The notes below the pieces were generated by a model. That model was not told the origin of the DNA. It saw only the letters and a program-made list of their open reading frames with translations, and did not search any database. Both the position numbers and the translations under genes were made by a program. 64,000 nt of DNA from Heliopora coerulea (lineage: Eukaryota; Cnidaria; Anthozoa; Scleralcyonacea; Helioporidae), in contig JASJOG010000072.1 of NCBI GenBank assembly GCA_030142905.1, positions 1,084,001 to 1,148,000 on the forward strand, read 5' to 3'. Positions 10,788 through 22,850 of this stretch are shown in pieces; position 1 is the first letter of the stretch; each line of letters opens with the position of its first letter.

Positions 10788-13700
10788 CTATTCCTGTACT
10801 TCTGCTGTCCCTTCTTCAGTGTCTTGTGACTTCTGTACGAGCTTTTTCATGGTTAAGTAAACATCCTCATCTTCCGGCATGGAGGAAAGCTGCTCTGCTA
10901 CCGCAGTGCCGGGCCAAGCTTCGTCCATTGGTAAATATGGATTGCTATCGCGGTTTTTCTGAACCTGTAAATTTTCGTAATCCTTGCAGCTGGGACACGG
11001 TGGTAAAAGTTTGGTGATAGCCAAGCGGCTGTTAAGTTTAGGGGGAAGCTTGACCTCTTCGTAAGAGTGAGTATCCCTTCTTGGAAGTCCACGAATACTT
11101 TGGTACTCTCTCTCAGTAATCGGCTTGGTGTTCATGGTCGTGTTTTCTTCAGGGACGCTTTTCGGATGCTTCGTTCTGTAACGCAGCAATAAAACAGACA
11201 GTAACAGCAACAGTATGCCACACAGCACAGATAGAGCAATCGTTGCGAACTTGTAAGCGAGGGCATCTGTACTCCAGACGTTCTTGAGGTTTATACTGTT
11301 TGAACTCGCGCGAAGAGTCGGCTTGGTTTCTTGTAACGAGACTGAAAATTGTTAGGGATAAAATGTTATTCTTTACTCTTCTGGTTAAACAATAGTCATC
11401 TTACCTTTACTCTACTACTCAAATTTACTTTAAATGATACTTCAATTGAGCTTAATCGCCAGACACGTTACCTGGGTTGTTTTGTACTACGTTGAAACTC
11501 CTTCCTGCGATGTAAGCATACGAACCTTCGTCCCCAGTCGCTGTTACGATGACACTGAAGGTGGCATTGCTGTCCTTGTGATATAACGTATTAACCCCGT
11601 GCTTTCTCACTTGAACCGTAACTCCACACCAGGTTTCCGACCTCGAGCTCTCCCAGGCTAGATTTCTTTGTATTATGTCGTTGATAACCAAACCGTTGGC
11701 CGCCGAGCATTTAATCACGATGGAGAAAAAACTAAATTTGTTTCCTTCCTTAGGAACGTAAACACTGTAATAAGGCAGAAACTGCTTTGTACCAGGTAAG
11801 ATTGTCATAGAAGGTCCAACGTGGCATCCCTTACTTGGGTGGATACTCTCCGAACACCTATCCAGCGAGGGATGCGTGTTGTATAAGGTGGTCATACAGT
11901 AAGGAGTACAAGAGATAAGAGTTGGCAATCGAGGTTTAACCACCAGATCCATAACATCGCCAATGCCAAGTCTCGCTGTCCTCCCATCTTCCATTAAGAC
12001 AACTGTGTTTTTCGAAGCACTCGTTACTCTGACTAGGCCACCGTCCGTTGAATTACTTCGTCCACTATAAACCGTGTATTTCTTGTCCCAGGTTTTAACG
12101 GCTGGTAGTTGGTCTAGAACGTTGCCGCAGTTTGAAGCGACCTTCGATAACTCGCAACTTGCTCCCGAAAGTACGGCCACAGGCTTGTCTGCAATTACGC
12201 GCAAACCTGAAAGATCCTCGCGACTACTTATGTGAAAAGTTTGAAGTCCGTTAAGAGTAATATTCAGCGTATCCCCACTTCTGTACACATGATCTCTATA
12301 GGTTATACCAGAGTGTGCCTTAAACACGATGCTCACATTGGTGTTGTTTTGTACCCCGACAACTCCAAGATTACTTTGGGAACCAGTGTACGTCGATGCC
12401 ACGTATTCAAATCCCAAGGACCTTCTTGGAAAAACCAGAAATCCATCTCCCTTGAAACCTTCGTATCCAGAGCTTACATTGACTTTACTAAAAGCGTATA
12501 CCACAATATCTTTGTTAGCAGTAATACCCACTCCTTTCATCTCAACTTTTGTTTCTCGAGCCATTAGTACCTCTTTAGGAATATCCACTCTAATCACTTC
12601 TTTTTTTCTCAATACATATTTCTGGTTAACTGATGAGTAAGGAATATGGACGCGCAGCTTGGTGTTGTTCTCTAAAGTGTTGATAAAGATTTCGCACTTT
12701 CCAGTTTCTTCCTGTGAACGTGGTGGATTGATAAAGCCCACGACAAACTCTTTTCCATAGTGTGTCTGCGTCCCTGCAAACAAAATGGTATTTGTATTTT
12801 ATCATGTATTTATACTCCCCTATGATTTCGCGTACAGGAAACTAATTATTACGTGAATAAACTTTGTAAAACTTATCAGTATACATCATGCAGGTGAGTT
12901 TGGTCGATGTCGGACACATTCCTCGAAATGATTTGTCACTTTCTGAACTACCTGTCCAGGAAAGATTCTGCTTATTACGTAGTGGAGGCTAAAGAATCTT
13001 GCCGTTTGCCTGCCAAACTGAAAACTCCCTTGTGTTGCGTACTTAGCTAATGGTGCTGAGTTCAACTTGACAGGTTGGTGTCTCAGTGTTTGGCATCTAG
13101 TAAACATCCGTGTGAATAAAGCTGCTGTGTTGAGGTCAACAAAAAACCCCTCAAATTATGAAGCGGTTTTGTCTGGTTTTAATCTCGCGTCAGTTGGGCT
13201 TCGTCAGCTCCCTTTGGAAGGGTCAATGATCCAAACTGGCTGTAAGCGTTAGATTACGCAAGCTTTCTAGCAAGAACTAATGCCCTGTGGAATGTTTAAT
13301 GAAAAGATTTCTGAGATATTAATGGTAGTTTGGGAAGCCGAAGTTTTCTTTAATGCATGTTGAATTAGCTTACAAAAGCTTATCCTGTGAGGCTTGAGAT
13401 AAGCTGATGGATCACATCACCCAGGACTGAATATCAATGCAGATTTAGCATCCATGGTCTTTTTGACAAACTGAAACAGTAAGTGGATTAAAGGGAATTA
13501 ACAACAGATTAGTATCATGTCGCTGATCGTGTAGATAGGTTTTCGGAACATATCACCAATGTTTGGTTCGGTTTCTGAACCAAATAAACGAATTATAACA
13601 ACCTATTCTTTTTTATCTTATTTCGAGGACGCTTGATAGGCTATTAACAGGAATCAGGCTTGGCATTTTCTTTGCAGTGAGGTAACACTTGGTAAACTAT

Positions 13701-16176
13701 TGGCAAATCATGTCCGGTGAATCTCGCCCGATCAGCTTCAGCTCTTCCGGCTTGGCATCAAGGTTTCTTATCATAACATGTAGTATCCTGGGCCAAGTTA
13801 GATTGCGAGTGTCGAAAAAAGACCCAACCGATAACTGTCGCAAAAACGCAACTTGAAGTCTTCGTTGGCAGTCAAACTAACGACGACTGAAATTAGAGAT
13901 TTCAGCCCGGGGAGAAATACACCATATAATGAGTTCCTTGTATACCGAATTTCCCTTGCATCGACATCACGTCCAAACATTTACCCATGCGCAAGTTTCT
14001 GGTGATTTTATTGGATTTTTTTTGGCAACGGACATTTCCCTGCTACATATGAAAATGAATTAACTTAGATGTTGTGATGTTTATCGTTTTGTTATCATTT
14101 AATCATAATGCTCTGATGCGTATCTGAAAACAGATACGTTTCGGGGTAATGATACTCCAGAATTAATACCTGGTGACGGAAAATTTCGCGTGTCAGAAAG
14201 ATATATTTTTAAGGCCCGCGTGGGACCAATTCGTTCTTAAAATATATCCTCCTGACACTCGAAATTTCCCTCACCCAATGTAAACTCCATTTCGTGTGAT
14301 CACATGAAATACAGAGTACTGTCTCCTGGTTTGAAATAGACGAACAAACTAAAATCAGAACGTAAAAGTTGGGTGCTGCACAGAGAAACTCCCACGAAGG
14401 GCGTTCGCTGGAAACTTCAGCAACTCCTTCGTCAGGTGTCTCTCACCCTTGTGGCCTTTTACGTGAAATCAGAATATCTTTGAATGCTGTCAGTGAAGTT
14501 ATGTAACGACTACCAACCTTAGTTTGATTAGTTTTACTGTATTCAAGAAAAATATGTTCAGCTGGCGTCTTTTTAGCCTTGATTTAGCCAGGTAGGGTAG
14601 TAAGGACTAAGGATTGAGGATTCCTCCCCCAATTATCGATCCATCATAACCCACTGAGAAAGCTAGCGTGAGAGCGTCCTTTGGTAGTCAGCGCCCCTAC
14701 TGATCAGTTTCTAACCGCAGTAACGAGCACATACTGACTGTTCCCAACTATTCTCTGCGTAACTAATGTCCATGAGTAAATGAAAGCAAACAGGTTACTT
14801 GTCGCAATCTGAATATCTGTTTACTATAAATCTCGCTATGTAAATTTTGGCAGGAACATGTAGTGTCAGTAAATTTCTTATTTCATTTCATGAAAAAAAT
14901 GACGCGGCTGAAACTCCTTTTAAAATGTCTCTTCGGTTTTATAGCTCAAGATTTCTTAAGAGAACATTCAAGTCTTCTACCCGTTTTTTCCGCTACAGTG
15001 TCTTTCGTAATTTAAGTCCATAAGCCGTCAATTCGGCCAACTAACTTGATCGTTTGGTTATGTTACCGATAGTTACCGATATGCTCTCATTTCCGGAGCA
15101 AATGAGGGATCGTCTCCTCCTCATTAACTCGGGACATGCTTGGGATGAACGTTTATCGTAACTCAGATATGTTCTCTCAAAGAAAACATGTCTGAAGTCT
15201 TCAAGTGGTTATTCAATATTCTTAATACGTTGGACTTGAAACTCAATATGATTCTAAAGTGTCGAAAATTTATTCACATTTGATGGAATTTCACATCACC
15301 ATTTTCAGCTTTCCGTAATTCCGTCGCCGATCGATATCCCACGGTTCGGCTCCAAACAATATCTTCGTGTTAGATTTATTTGCGCGTTGAAGTTCCGAGT
15401 GGCATGTTTTTTGAACAGCATCAAAACCGTGACAAATTCAAGGGAAAAGCCGCATAAATTTCGCCATAGCCTCTCAAAAGTACTTGGCTCTCAAACAAAC
15501 TGTAATAAGACCAAGCTTCTTAGACTATGATGCTACTTTCACGCGGATTTTAGCGTTCCACAGAGCTGCTTACATTTGGCGCAAGAACCAGGATAGTTAC
15601 ACTAGCAATTCTCAGTTGTTGTAAAACCGTTTGTTTGTGAAGTTAACCCCAAAAAACAGACTTCCGCGTCTATTAAAAGACATTCCCGACAAATATTTAC
15701 ATGTGTGAAAATTTCACACAAGGTGAAGTGAACTTATCAAGCCAATTGGTGTTCGGTTGTGCATAGTTAAAGCCCGACTCTACATGTTACTGTTGTCTTA
15801 CGCGATTAGTCACTCTGGCGTATGTGAGTATCTCTCCAGAGCACGAATCTTGACTACGATTCGTTGAAGATTGTTGCAGTACGTGCTGAAGACTCGTAAG
15901 TAAATGGTGTATATCAAGACGAGGAATCGTAAGCGATAATCGTAACGCGTAGATTAGTTGTAACATGTTCTGATCATTTAAGTGCTTAAATTACACGCGA
16001 ACGCTTCTCTCACAGTGCCGTACAGATTGTGTCTGTCGAGACTCACCTTTTTGGATCATGATGTTGGGTTCGTTGAAGGTTGCTCTTGAATCAACCCAGT
16101 GACCACCACAAACAGAACCTGTGTAGAGAATGTAGGCGCTTAGAAAAGCAGACGTGAACCAATATTGTGAACCCAT
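10788..16176 (-). CDS. Type I receptor with IgGFc-binding-like ectodomain and tyrosine-motif tail
   Basis: Unnamed membrane protein, complete in three exons (minus strand: 16176-16047, 12773-11472, 11341-10788), 661 residues. Exon junctions are phase-consistent and canonical. A hydrophobic signal peptide (about residues 1-24, MGSQYWFTSAFLSAYILYTG) precedes an ectodomain resembling the N-terminal domain of IgGFc-binding protein (FCGBP): GKEFVVGFINP, ITANKDIVVYAFS, FEYVASTY, DKPVAVLSGASCE, DQLPAVKTWDKKY. About ten N-x-S/T sequons are visible. One transmembrane helix spans residues 509-530, ending in RYR. The cytoplasmic tail of about 130 residues has tyrosines in signalling contexts: Y557 QSI, Y571 EEV, Y599 ENL, Y613 LPM, Y639 LTM. 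By family knowledge YxxM suits PI3-kinase p85 SH2, YxN suits Grb2, and paired YxxI/V resembles an ITAM. The first intron is 3.3 kb. Function is inferred: surface binding or recognition coupled to tyrosine kinase signalling. Confidence 0.85.
14172..14275. repeat. Foldback in first intron of the receptor gene
   Basis: Arms of about 40 bases: ggtgacggaaaatttcg with gtgtcag and aagatatatttttaag on the left are mirrored by cttaaaatatatcctcctga and gaaatttccctcacc on the right, with a loop of about 22 bases. Otherwise the 12774-16046 intron shows no exon or coding signal. Confidence 0.75.
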
Positions 16177-18518
16177 AGTAAGACGGTAGTTTGTTGATCG
16201 CAGTTCGCTTGACTCTGATGGTTAAACTTTGCCTTGCGGCGATGACACTAACTCCAAGTGCTGTCGAGGTGATTGTGATGAGTGAAAGTTGCCAAGAGTA
16301 TTTTTATAAGTTTGACCTCGTGCTGAGCGTGACTTCCTTTCATGCGTCAAAGGGAACTATTAAGCATTTTGCCTTGATAAAATTAGCAATAAGACATCCT
16401 CAATTAAGCACAAAAAGCGATCGTTACTAAACTAGACTAATGTTAAATCATAATTTTTGATGTCCGTCTCTAACGCAATGGCGTGACTGAAACATGCTGC
16501 TAATAGTTTCCATTCGTGTCAATGTCTCACGAGCTTCATGGATTACAGCACATGGTAGCTGCCTTTCAATTTCGCCAGCAAGTTTTCAGAAAATGCTTTC
16601 GTAAATATTTGGTGACTTCACTGCAGTGAAAGTAATGCTCTGTACATTATCCAACACACGAAATGTCTAGCTGTCTGTTTATACTTTGCTGCACTTTACA
16701 GTTTACACTGTGAAAAAAACACGTCAGGAAGGTCAGGGGATAACGTGTTCTCAGCAGGTGTTTAAACCCGGGACCTTCAGTATCCTCGTCTGGCGTTCAA
16801 CCACGTCAACGGGGATGAAACTGTGAAACTGAGCTGCACTTCTTTTCCACCAGACTTTGTCTTTCAAATCTTTAAAGTTTACCTTGTGAGAATATTCACC
16901 TAGACGTTTCAGGTGGTGTATTCCGATATCAAAGGTGGTAATCTTATGAAAATTACTAGCACTGCGAAAAAGCAATTCTGTGGGAAAATGAAAGCGAACA
17001 ACTGCCACGTGCTAAGATTTAATGTATTTCATTGGTATAAATGAATCGTGGTCAGTTTAAAGCAACAAACCAAAGAAATCGATGATTTGTACGTGTGTCC
17101 AGTTTTTGAGAATATGTAATTTTTGTAATATTTATTACGTGTTTACTCAGACCAATGACCTGTATATAACTGGACTGCAGCGTCACCTAAAACAAGTGGC
17201 AAATCGAATGTGGTTTCCGAAATGGTGCTTGTGTTCATAGTAGCAACCGTTGACTATGGCTTGCGCTCAAATTAATCGTCACTACCTCATTCTCTCGTTC
17301 TTTAACAGAGTTCAACTTCTAATTGAGGTATTAAGTCAGCTGAGAACAGTAAGGTCGTTTTATCCATTTTAAGTGCACGACAGACTCTTGGCACAACTTA
17401 ACGCTTACCTACACGGGCGATAGGTAGTATTTCGTATCATCGTCGGGTTTTAAACGTTACGTAATTCTAAAATTGATACGGATAGCTGGACGGTTTGTTT
17501 AGTTAACAACAAAGTAGCATCGCTTCTGAAACTTTGCCATAGTTAATCGATCTAAACTCTTCCGATGCTTGACCGATTTTGCGCAATTCTTTCCTCTTCG
17601 TAAACGCAACGGATTAGTTATCTTCAAAGTGTGCTTTTCTGTCGAGGCAATCATGCAATAAGCTGTGCGGTACAGTCATCTACCTTATACATATTGCTTT
17701 GTGAGTGATGGTTTCTGCCCATCGAAACCGCAAATAAAACCATAATGCCATGCATGGGTGCTGCCTTCAAGGTCATACTGCACTTGAAATCAGCGGTAGA
17801 TGAGCTGCAGCTGAGATACATGCAGAACCCATTTGGCGCTGTTGACGGGTTTCAGTGATTAGGAAACGAAGCAAACAGTTTCGCAACATCCTCCTAATTT
17901 CAAGCTAAATGTCACTGGGGACGTCCAATCTGGAAAACTTGTTGGACGGATTTGTTTATACTTTTGACGTCAGGTCACTTTTCAGGTTCCTTCCGCGCAA
18001 ACGAAGACTCCAATTCCTGTCTTAAATTCTTCCAGATGACGAGAGGAAAAGAGTTCCATCTGAAACTTTACCATATATGGGGGAGACGTACTCTTATGGA
18101 TTTCACAGGGGAGTCGCATGTACTGCTGATTACACCTTTCAGACGATAAGAGATTACACAGCTACGGACTAAGACATTCTGGTGCGGCTTTACGTACGTG
18201 TATTTAATAAACAACTTAATTTGAATTGTAGGATATTGAAGCCATGTACTGATGACAGCTCTTAGGGTTTTTTTAACCTCCGAAACACAGGGGCCATGAG
18301 GCTGTTGGTAGGCTGACCAACAGTGAGTCACTAGGTGGAATACGATTGAAAGGAAATGAGAACAGTAATCACTTCATGTAAGTGAAAACTAGAGTCTTAA
18401 CACAACAGGAATATGAAAGTTGGCATCCTTGTATTCAGCTTCGTCTTAATTTAGACGTGGATTTGTAGTGAAGTGAAAGAATTTGCATGCACAAGTACCC
18501 ATGTGTTGAACGTGTGTC

Positions 18519-18777
18519 TAAAGCCAGGTCCACACGTGAGCATAAGCTTGTGCATGAGAACAAAACAAAACGCAAAACAATGGAATGAAGTCAAGCCTGC
18601 GACATAAGGATCGTCGTAATCATAAGCATAAGATCATAGTCCAAGCATAAGCCAAGAGCGGAACAAGAGACGAAACAATTCTTGTTTTATCTTTGCAAGT
18701 CCCTGAAGAGATGTCATGCTTTGTTTTCGTATTGATCTTGTCCTTATGCTTATGTCGCTCGTGTGAACCAGGCTTTA
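18519..18777 (-). mobile_element. MITE of about 260 bp, copy 2 (inverted relative to copy 1)
   Basis: Reverse-oriented copy of the 2187-2449 element: starts taaagccaggtccacacg and ends cgtgtgaaccaggcttta. Interior words (cataagcataag, aaaacaaaacgcaaaacaa, gtccttatgcttatg) match the reverse complement of copy 1. Confidence 0.85.
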
Positions 18778-20445
18778 GAGAGCGCGAGAGGATTTTAACG
18801 GTTTAAAAAATTCGGTATTCAGCCAGATTATATGAATGTGACAGTCATGAGTAACACATAAGACTCATCTAGAATTATTGACTTTTTGGTCTCTTGAGAA
18901 AGTCAGCTTTTCCTAATTGAACAGATTGAACAGAGTTTTTAAATCAATGTTCATTCTCCACAAGACTTGTGTCCACCAACGTTCAACACTTAGTAAAGCC
19001 TTATTGGTAGACTCTATATCACTTTACAATACATAGTTGCTTGCACTTTAGCAAGAATATTCGATGGAGATTTTCACATAGGCAACAGATGAAAGGACGT
19101 CGTTGACAAGAATCTTTAAAGTCCTATTTAGTAATACGGAATACATAGAAAAATGTGATGATTATTTGCGATATAAACCCGAATTACGATCTTAAAGAAA
19201 GTGAATCTTGGAAAGAATGACAAAGAATAACTAACACTGACTTGTTAATCCGATCAATAAACAGAATTACGTGCTGGAATTTGTTTTCGTAAAGGAATAG
19301 CTATTTTGACTAATGAGCCATTAAGGAAAGGTACACTGCTATGAAAACAGAAGTTTTGGGGAGGAATTTTCAAAGCCGGAATGGAAATAAACTTTGAGGG
19401 AATTTTTGGATAAAAGTATAACCAAATTACGTGCATGTTATTAGCAACAAGTGGTCGAAACTAATTAGCACCGAGTTATTTCCAAATTATTTTCCCACAA
19501 TAATCTTTGTACACATAACTTTTGCACTGATAGCACTTTAATATTATCAATGGTGTCGTATGGTTAAGAATTCAATGAGCTCAACTTATGAGGTTCCCTC
19601 ATATAATTGAAATGCAATAAGCAAATGAAAAACTTTACATTACAAACTGACCATATTTAAACTAAGAACTTTTCATTTTATAGGAAATTGACCAAATTTA
19701 TACGAAAACAGACAAATCGTCCTCGTCTTTTGTCAGACGTAGTCAACTTGGACATCAACTTGTCGAGTAAATCCTTTGACGATTTTACTCATCAATGGGA
19801 AACTTCTGGCAATTTTATTGTGGAAAAAAAATTGATGTAGGCATTGCATGGAGAACCTTTCTGGTATAATGACGCTTCCAAACTACAAACAAAAACACTA
19901 AAATTCTATTACAAAACTATCTTGAGTAGATGTGTAAAGACTGACCAGGCGGATTAAGTCGGATTCCGCCTCGACGCTTTTCAGAGAATCGCCAACCATT
20001 GTTTTCCAAACAATGTTGGACGAGGTTGGACAATATTTCATATAATTTGGCGAGGCTTACAATTCAGGTCGCCCGGAACTACTTAGGTCTGCACAATAAA
20101 AGCACATTGATAAAATCGGACACCTTCATTATCTGCAATACCAGAGCTTGACAATTTTGAATACCAAAGTGAACATTCCGCTTGGCCTAAGACTAAACAG
20201 AAGTAATTTATCGTATCTTTGATGTCGAGAAGACGGCTTACGGATCATAAAAGATGTAGAGATTCGAACCTTGAGTATACGGAAAGCAAAACTTGCCATT
20301 TTTTGATGGCAAAACTTAGTAGACTAGGCACAAACTCCAAAGATTGGGCTGGTAAGCCCTAATATCGAGTTTTGGGTTTTAGAGCGGGACACTTGATAGC
20401 TTTACGGTTCCCACAGGGGTTACCTTAGCTAACTTAACTATTACT

Positions 20446-20570
20446 TGGCAGGATCAGTCTACTATTTATTTTACTTTGGCTAACGTCAGACTATTTAATT
20501 AACTCTGGCTGATGCCAGATGATTTTGCTTGCTAAAGCAAGACGTCTTGCCTGAAAGGGTTAATCGTAAT
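20446..20570 (+). repeat. Dispersed ctggctaacgc repeat, copy 2
   Basis: Contains ttttactttggctaacgtc, a second internal ctctggctgatgccaga, and gaaagggttaatc at the end. Diverged relative of 7409-7520. Confidence 0.6.
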
Positions 20571-21539
20571 CGATTGTTTATGCCGCAGAATACCAAAGTC
20601 CTGGAACGTTAGCCTGTGCCGTGTCTACGACTCAAGCTATGGCACATATCCTTGTGAACAAAACTGTGGTACCCTCGTGGACGCGTGAATAATCACGTGC
20701 TTAATACTAGACGGAATTCATTTGTTTACTAATGACTCTCAACGAACCTCAGACAACAATATGTCGCATAAACCGAAACCGTGTTATGCTTAGCAAATCC
20801 TGATCCTTGACCCGTTTATCATTTCATAAGTTATTCAGGTTGATTTGATTTCCAATTGCAGCTGGGAATTCTTTCACGGTTACCCTTGCAGTTTGTCTGT
20901 TGGTGGGAAATTAATTTTCCTCCTGTTAGGAAGGAAGGAAGTGGTTACTGCCCAAGTGTATTGTTCCCAAACGAATTGCTCGTTTAGAATTGCCAGCTAT
21001 TAACTGTTCAATCGGCGCCCGATTCAGATAATTTCAGTCAAACATATTTGAACCACACAGTTAACCTTTTCTTTCCAGCGAAACTAGCGATAAGCATGGG
21101 CCCTTTATTTGCTGCCTCTTGCTGAAGTGCAAAATTGCTGGGGAGACTGTTTGCTATAATTATGCCGCACGAATGCCGTGCGAAAAGCCTGACGTTTTTT
21201 CGAAAGGTCAGACCACATTGAAGCATATTGATTTTAATGTGTGCTGTTCTTAAGGCCGAATACATAGTTTACGTTTTGCTTTATTTCTGGCAAGATTGGC
21301 ACACAGGTCAGCCGTCTATGTCAGCAAGAAGATCCGGCCCTTGATTAATCCCTGTCTGGGCAATCATTCACAATATCTAATAAGTGTAACCTTCCCAATA
21401 ACAGGATCCCAACCCGAACAACGATAAGAAAGTAAAATGCTGCCTAGTCTGTGTTGAACACGAACATCGCGGCACTCGAAGGTGCTGTTCCACAGTGGAA
21501 TGTGAACTTGAAACTGCAACGTGATGTCAGTGCGAGAGA

Positions 21540-21645
21540 ATTTTTATTCTATTTCAGTTCAGCTAACGCCAGATTGTTTTATTCTGGTTAACACTAACCG
21601 ATTTTACTCCCTAAGGAGAAATGACCTCTGGATTGGAAAGACTGT
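21540..21645 (+). repeat. Dispersed ctggctaacgc repeat, copy 3
   Basis: Shows cagctaacgccagattg, ttattctggttaacac and cgattttactccctaagg, a diverged match to the other copies. Confidence 0.55.
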
Positions 21646-22850
21646 CGAAAATCCCCCTCAATAAAGTCTGCTTACGCCGTCATGAACATCACCATTTAAC
21701 CAATTAGCCATCTGTAAAAGCCTGACCTGATAATTGGTTTTCCCACTAGTCTCAACTATCCACATTGTTCAGCCGATGTAATTTAAAACTCCTTGATTTA
21801 ATTTAATTCAGTTTTAATAGTCAAAACATCTTATTCTACATTGTTATTAAAACAACTTCACTAACTGTCAATTTTAAAAGAAGCCTTGATGCAAAAGAGG
21901 CGACGGTTAGTCTCGTCTTCTCGAACATCAGCACGCACTCGATATCTTCCCTGTAACAGAATTAGCACCATCAGACATGTTTAGCCGATCCACACGATAT
22001 CGATTGTCGTATACGATTCTTCACTTCGGCGTATGCGATTATGTCATAAAAGTACAATTCCTGCTTGCTATTTGCTTGCGAATGTTGCAATTGGTCCTGA
22101 AGACTCTCACGGCTGAATCGGATACATCAAAATAAACAATCGTATGCGACAGTCGTATCGTAACATAACTTTCTACCATGCCCAACATTCACTTGGAGAT
22201 AGTGGAAGAGTCAAGACAACCGACTTCGAGATATATAGCCTGTTATAAGTCATTGCAGTGGTCTAATGAGATAAAAGAAATGACTTTCAATAACTTATAT
22301 TATACGTCTGAGTTGTTTTTCGGTCCGTTGCAAAATATCGCTTGCTGATTGGCTGCAGAACGGTCAGAGACTACGATGCTGGACCGACCGGCCCAATACG
22401 TTTTTATTCCGGAGCGGTAAGTTCTGGCGGGAAAATCTTTTAGCTAATTTTGAAAGATTTAAGCATCTGCATTGAAAAATGCCGAACAACAAAACGTGCT
22501 GGAACACTAATGTTTCCTGTGTTTAAAGTTAATTGCATCAAAGTACAACAAATGGATGTTTAACTGGTGGAAATTGGAAGTACAACAAGCAAGTTTGCCA
22601 TGTAAGGTCAACAGAAACTTCCTACGACGAAAACTCAGCTAAAAATGGGAAAGGGAAACAACCAAAACAAATTAAATTCTTTTGTTAACCTCGTTTGCTC
22701 GGTTCGTACTGGAAAGTATTTACCTTCGCTTTTTCGCGCAGGCCGACCGAGGAAGAAGCAAGGTCTGCACGAAAACCTCAAGCAAATACTTTCCATTACA
22801 TACATACACAAAGTAATCACTAACAGAAACCTGACAAGCTGATCACTTAC

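Larger units (their letters stand above)
16177..22850. other. Intergenic region without recognised gene
   Basis: Between the receptor start codon and the most 3' exon found for the GM2-activator-like gene. It holds a MITE (18519-18777) and two copies of the ctggctaacgc repeat. Any terminal exon of the GM2-activator-like gene should lie here on the minus strand, but I could not find one. Short ORFs in the interval show no recognisable domain. Confidence 0.6.

Noticed and set aside
18068..18331. Candidate last exon of the GM2-activator-like gene
   Set aside because: No G-C motif, phase or splice-site agreement; looks like a random ORF.
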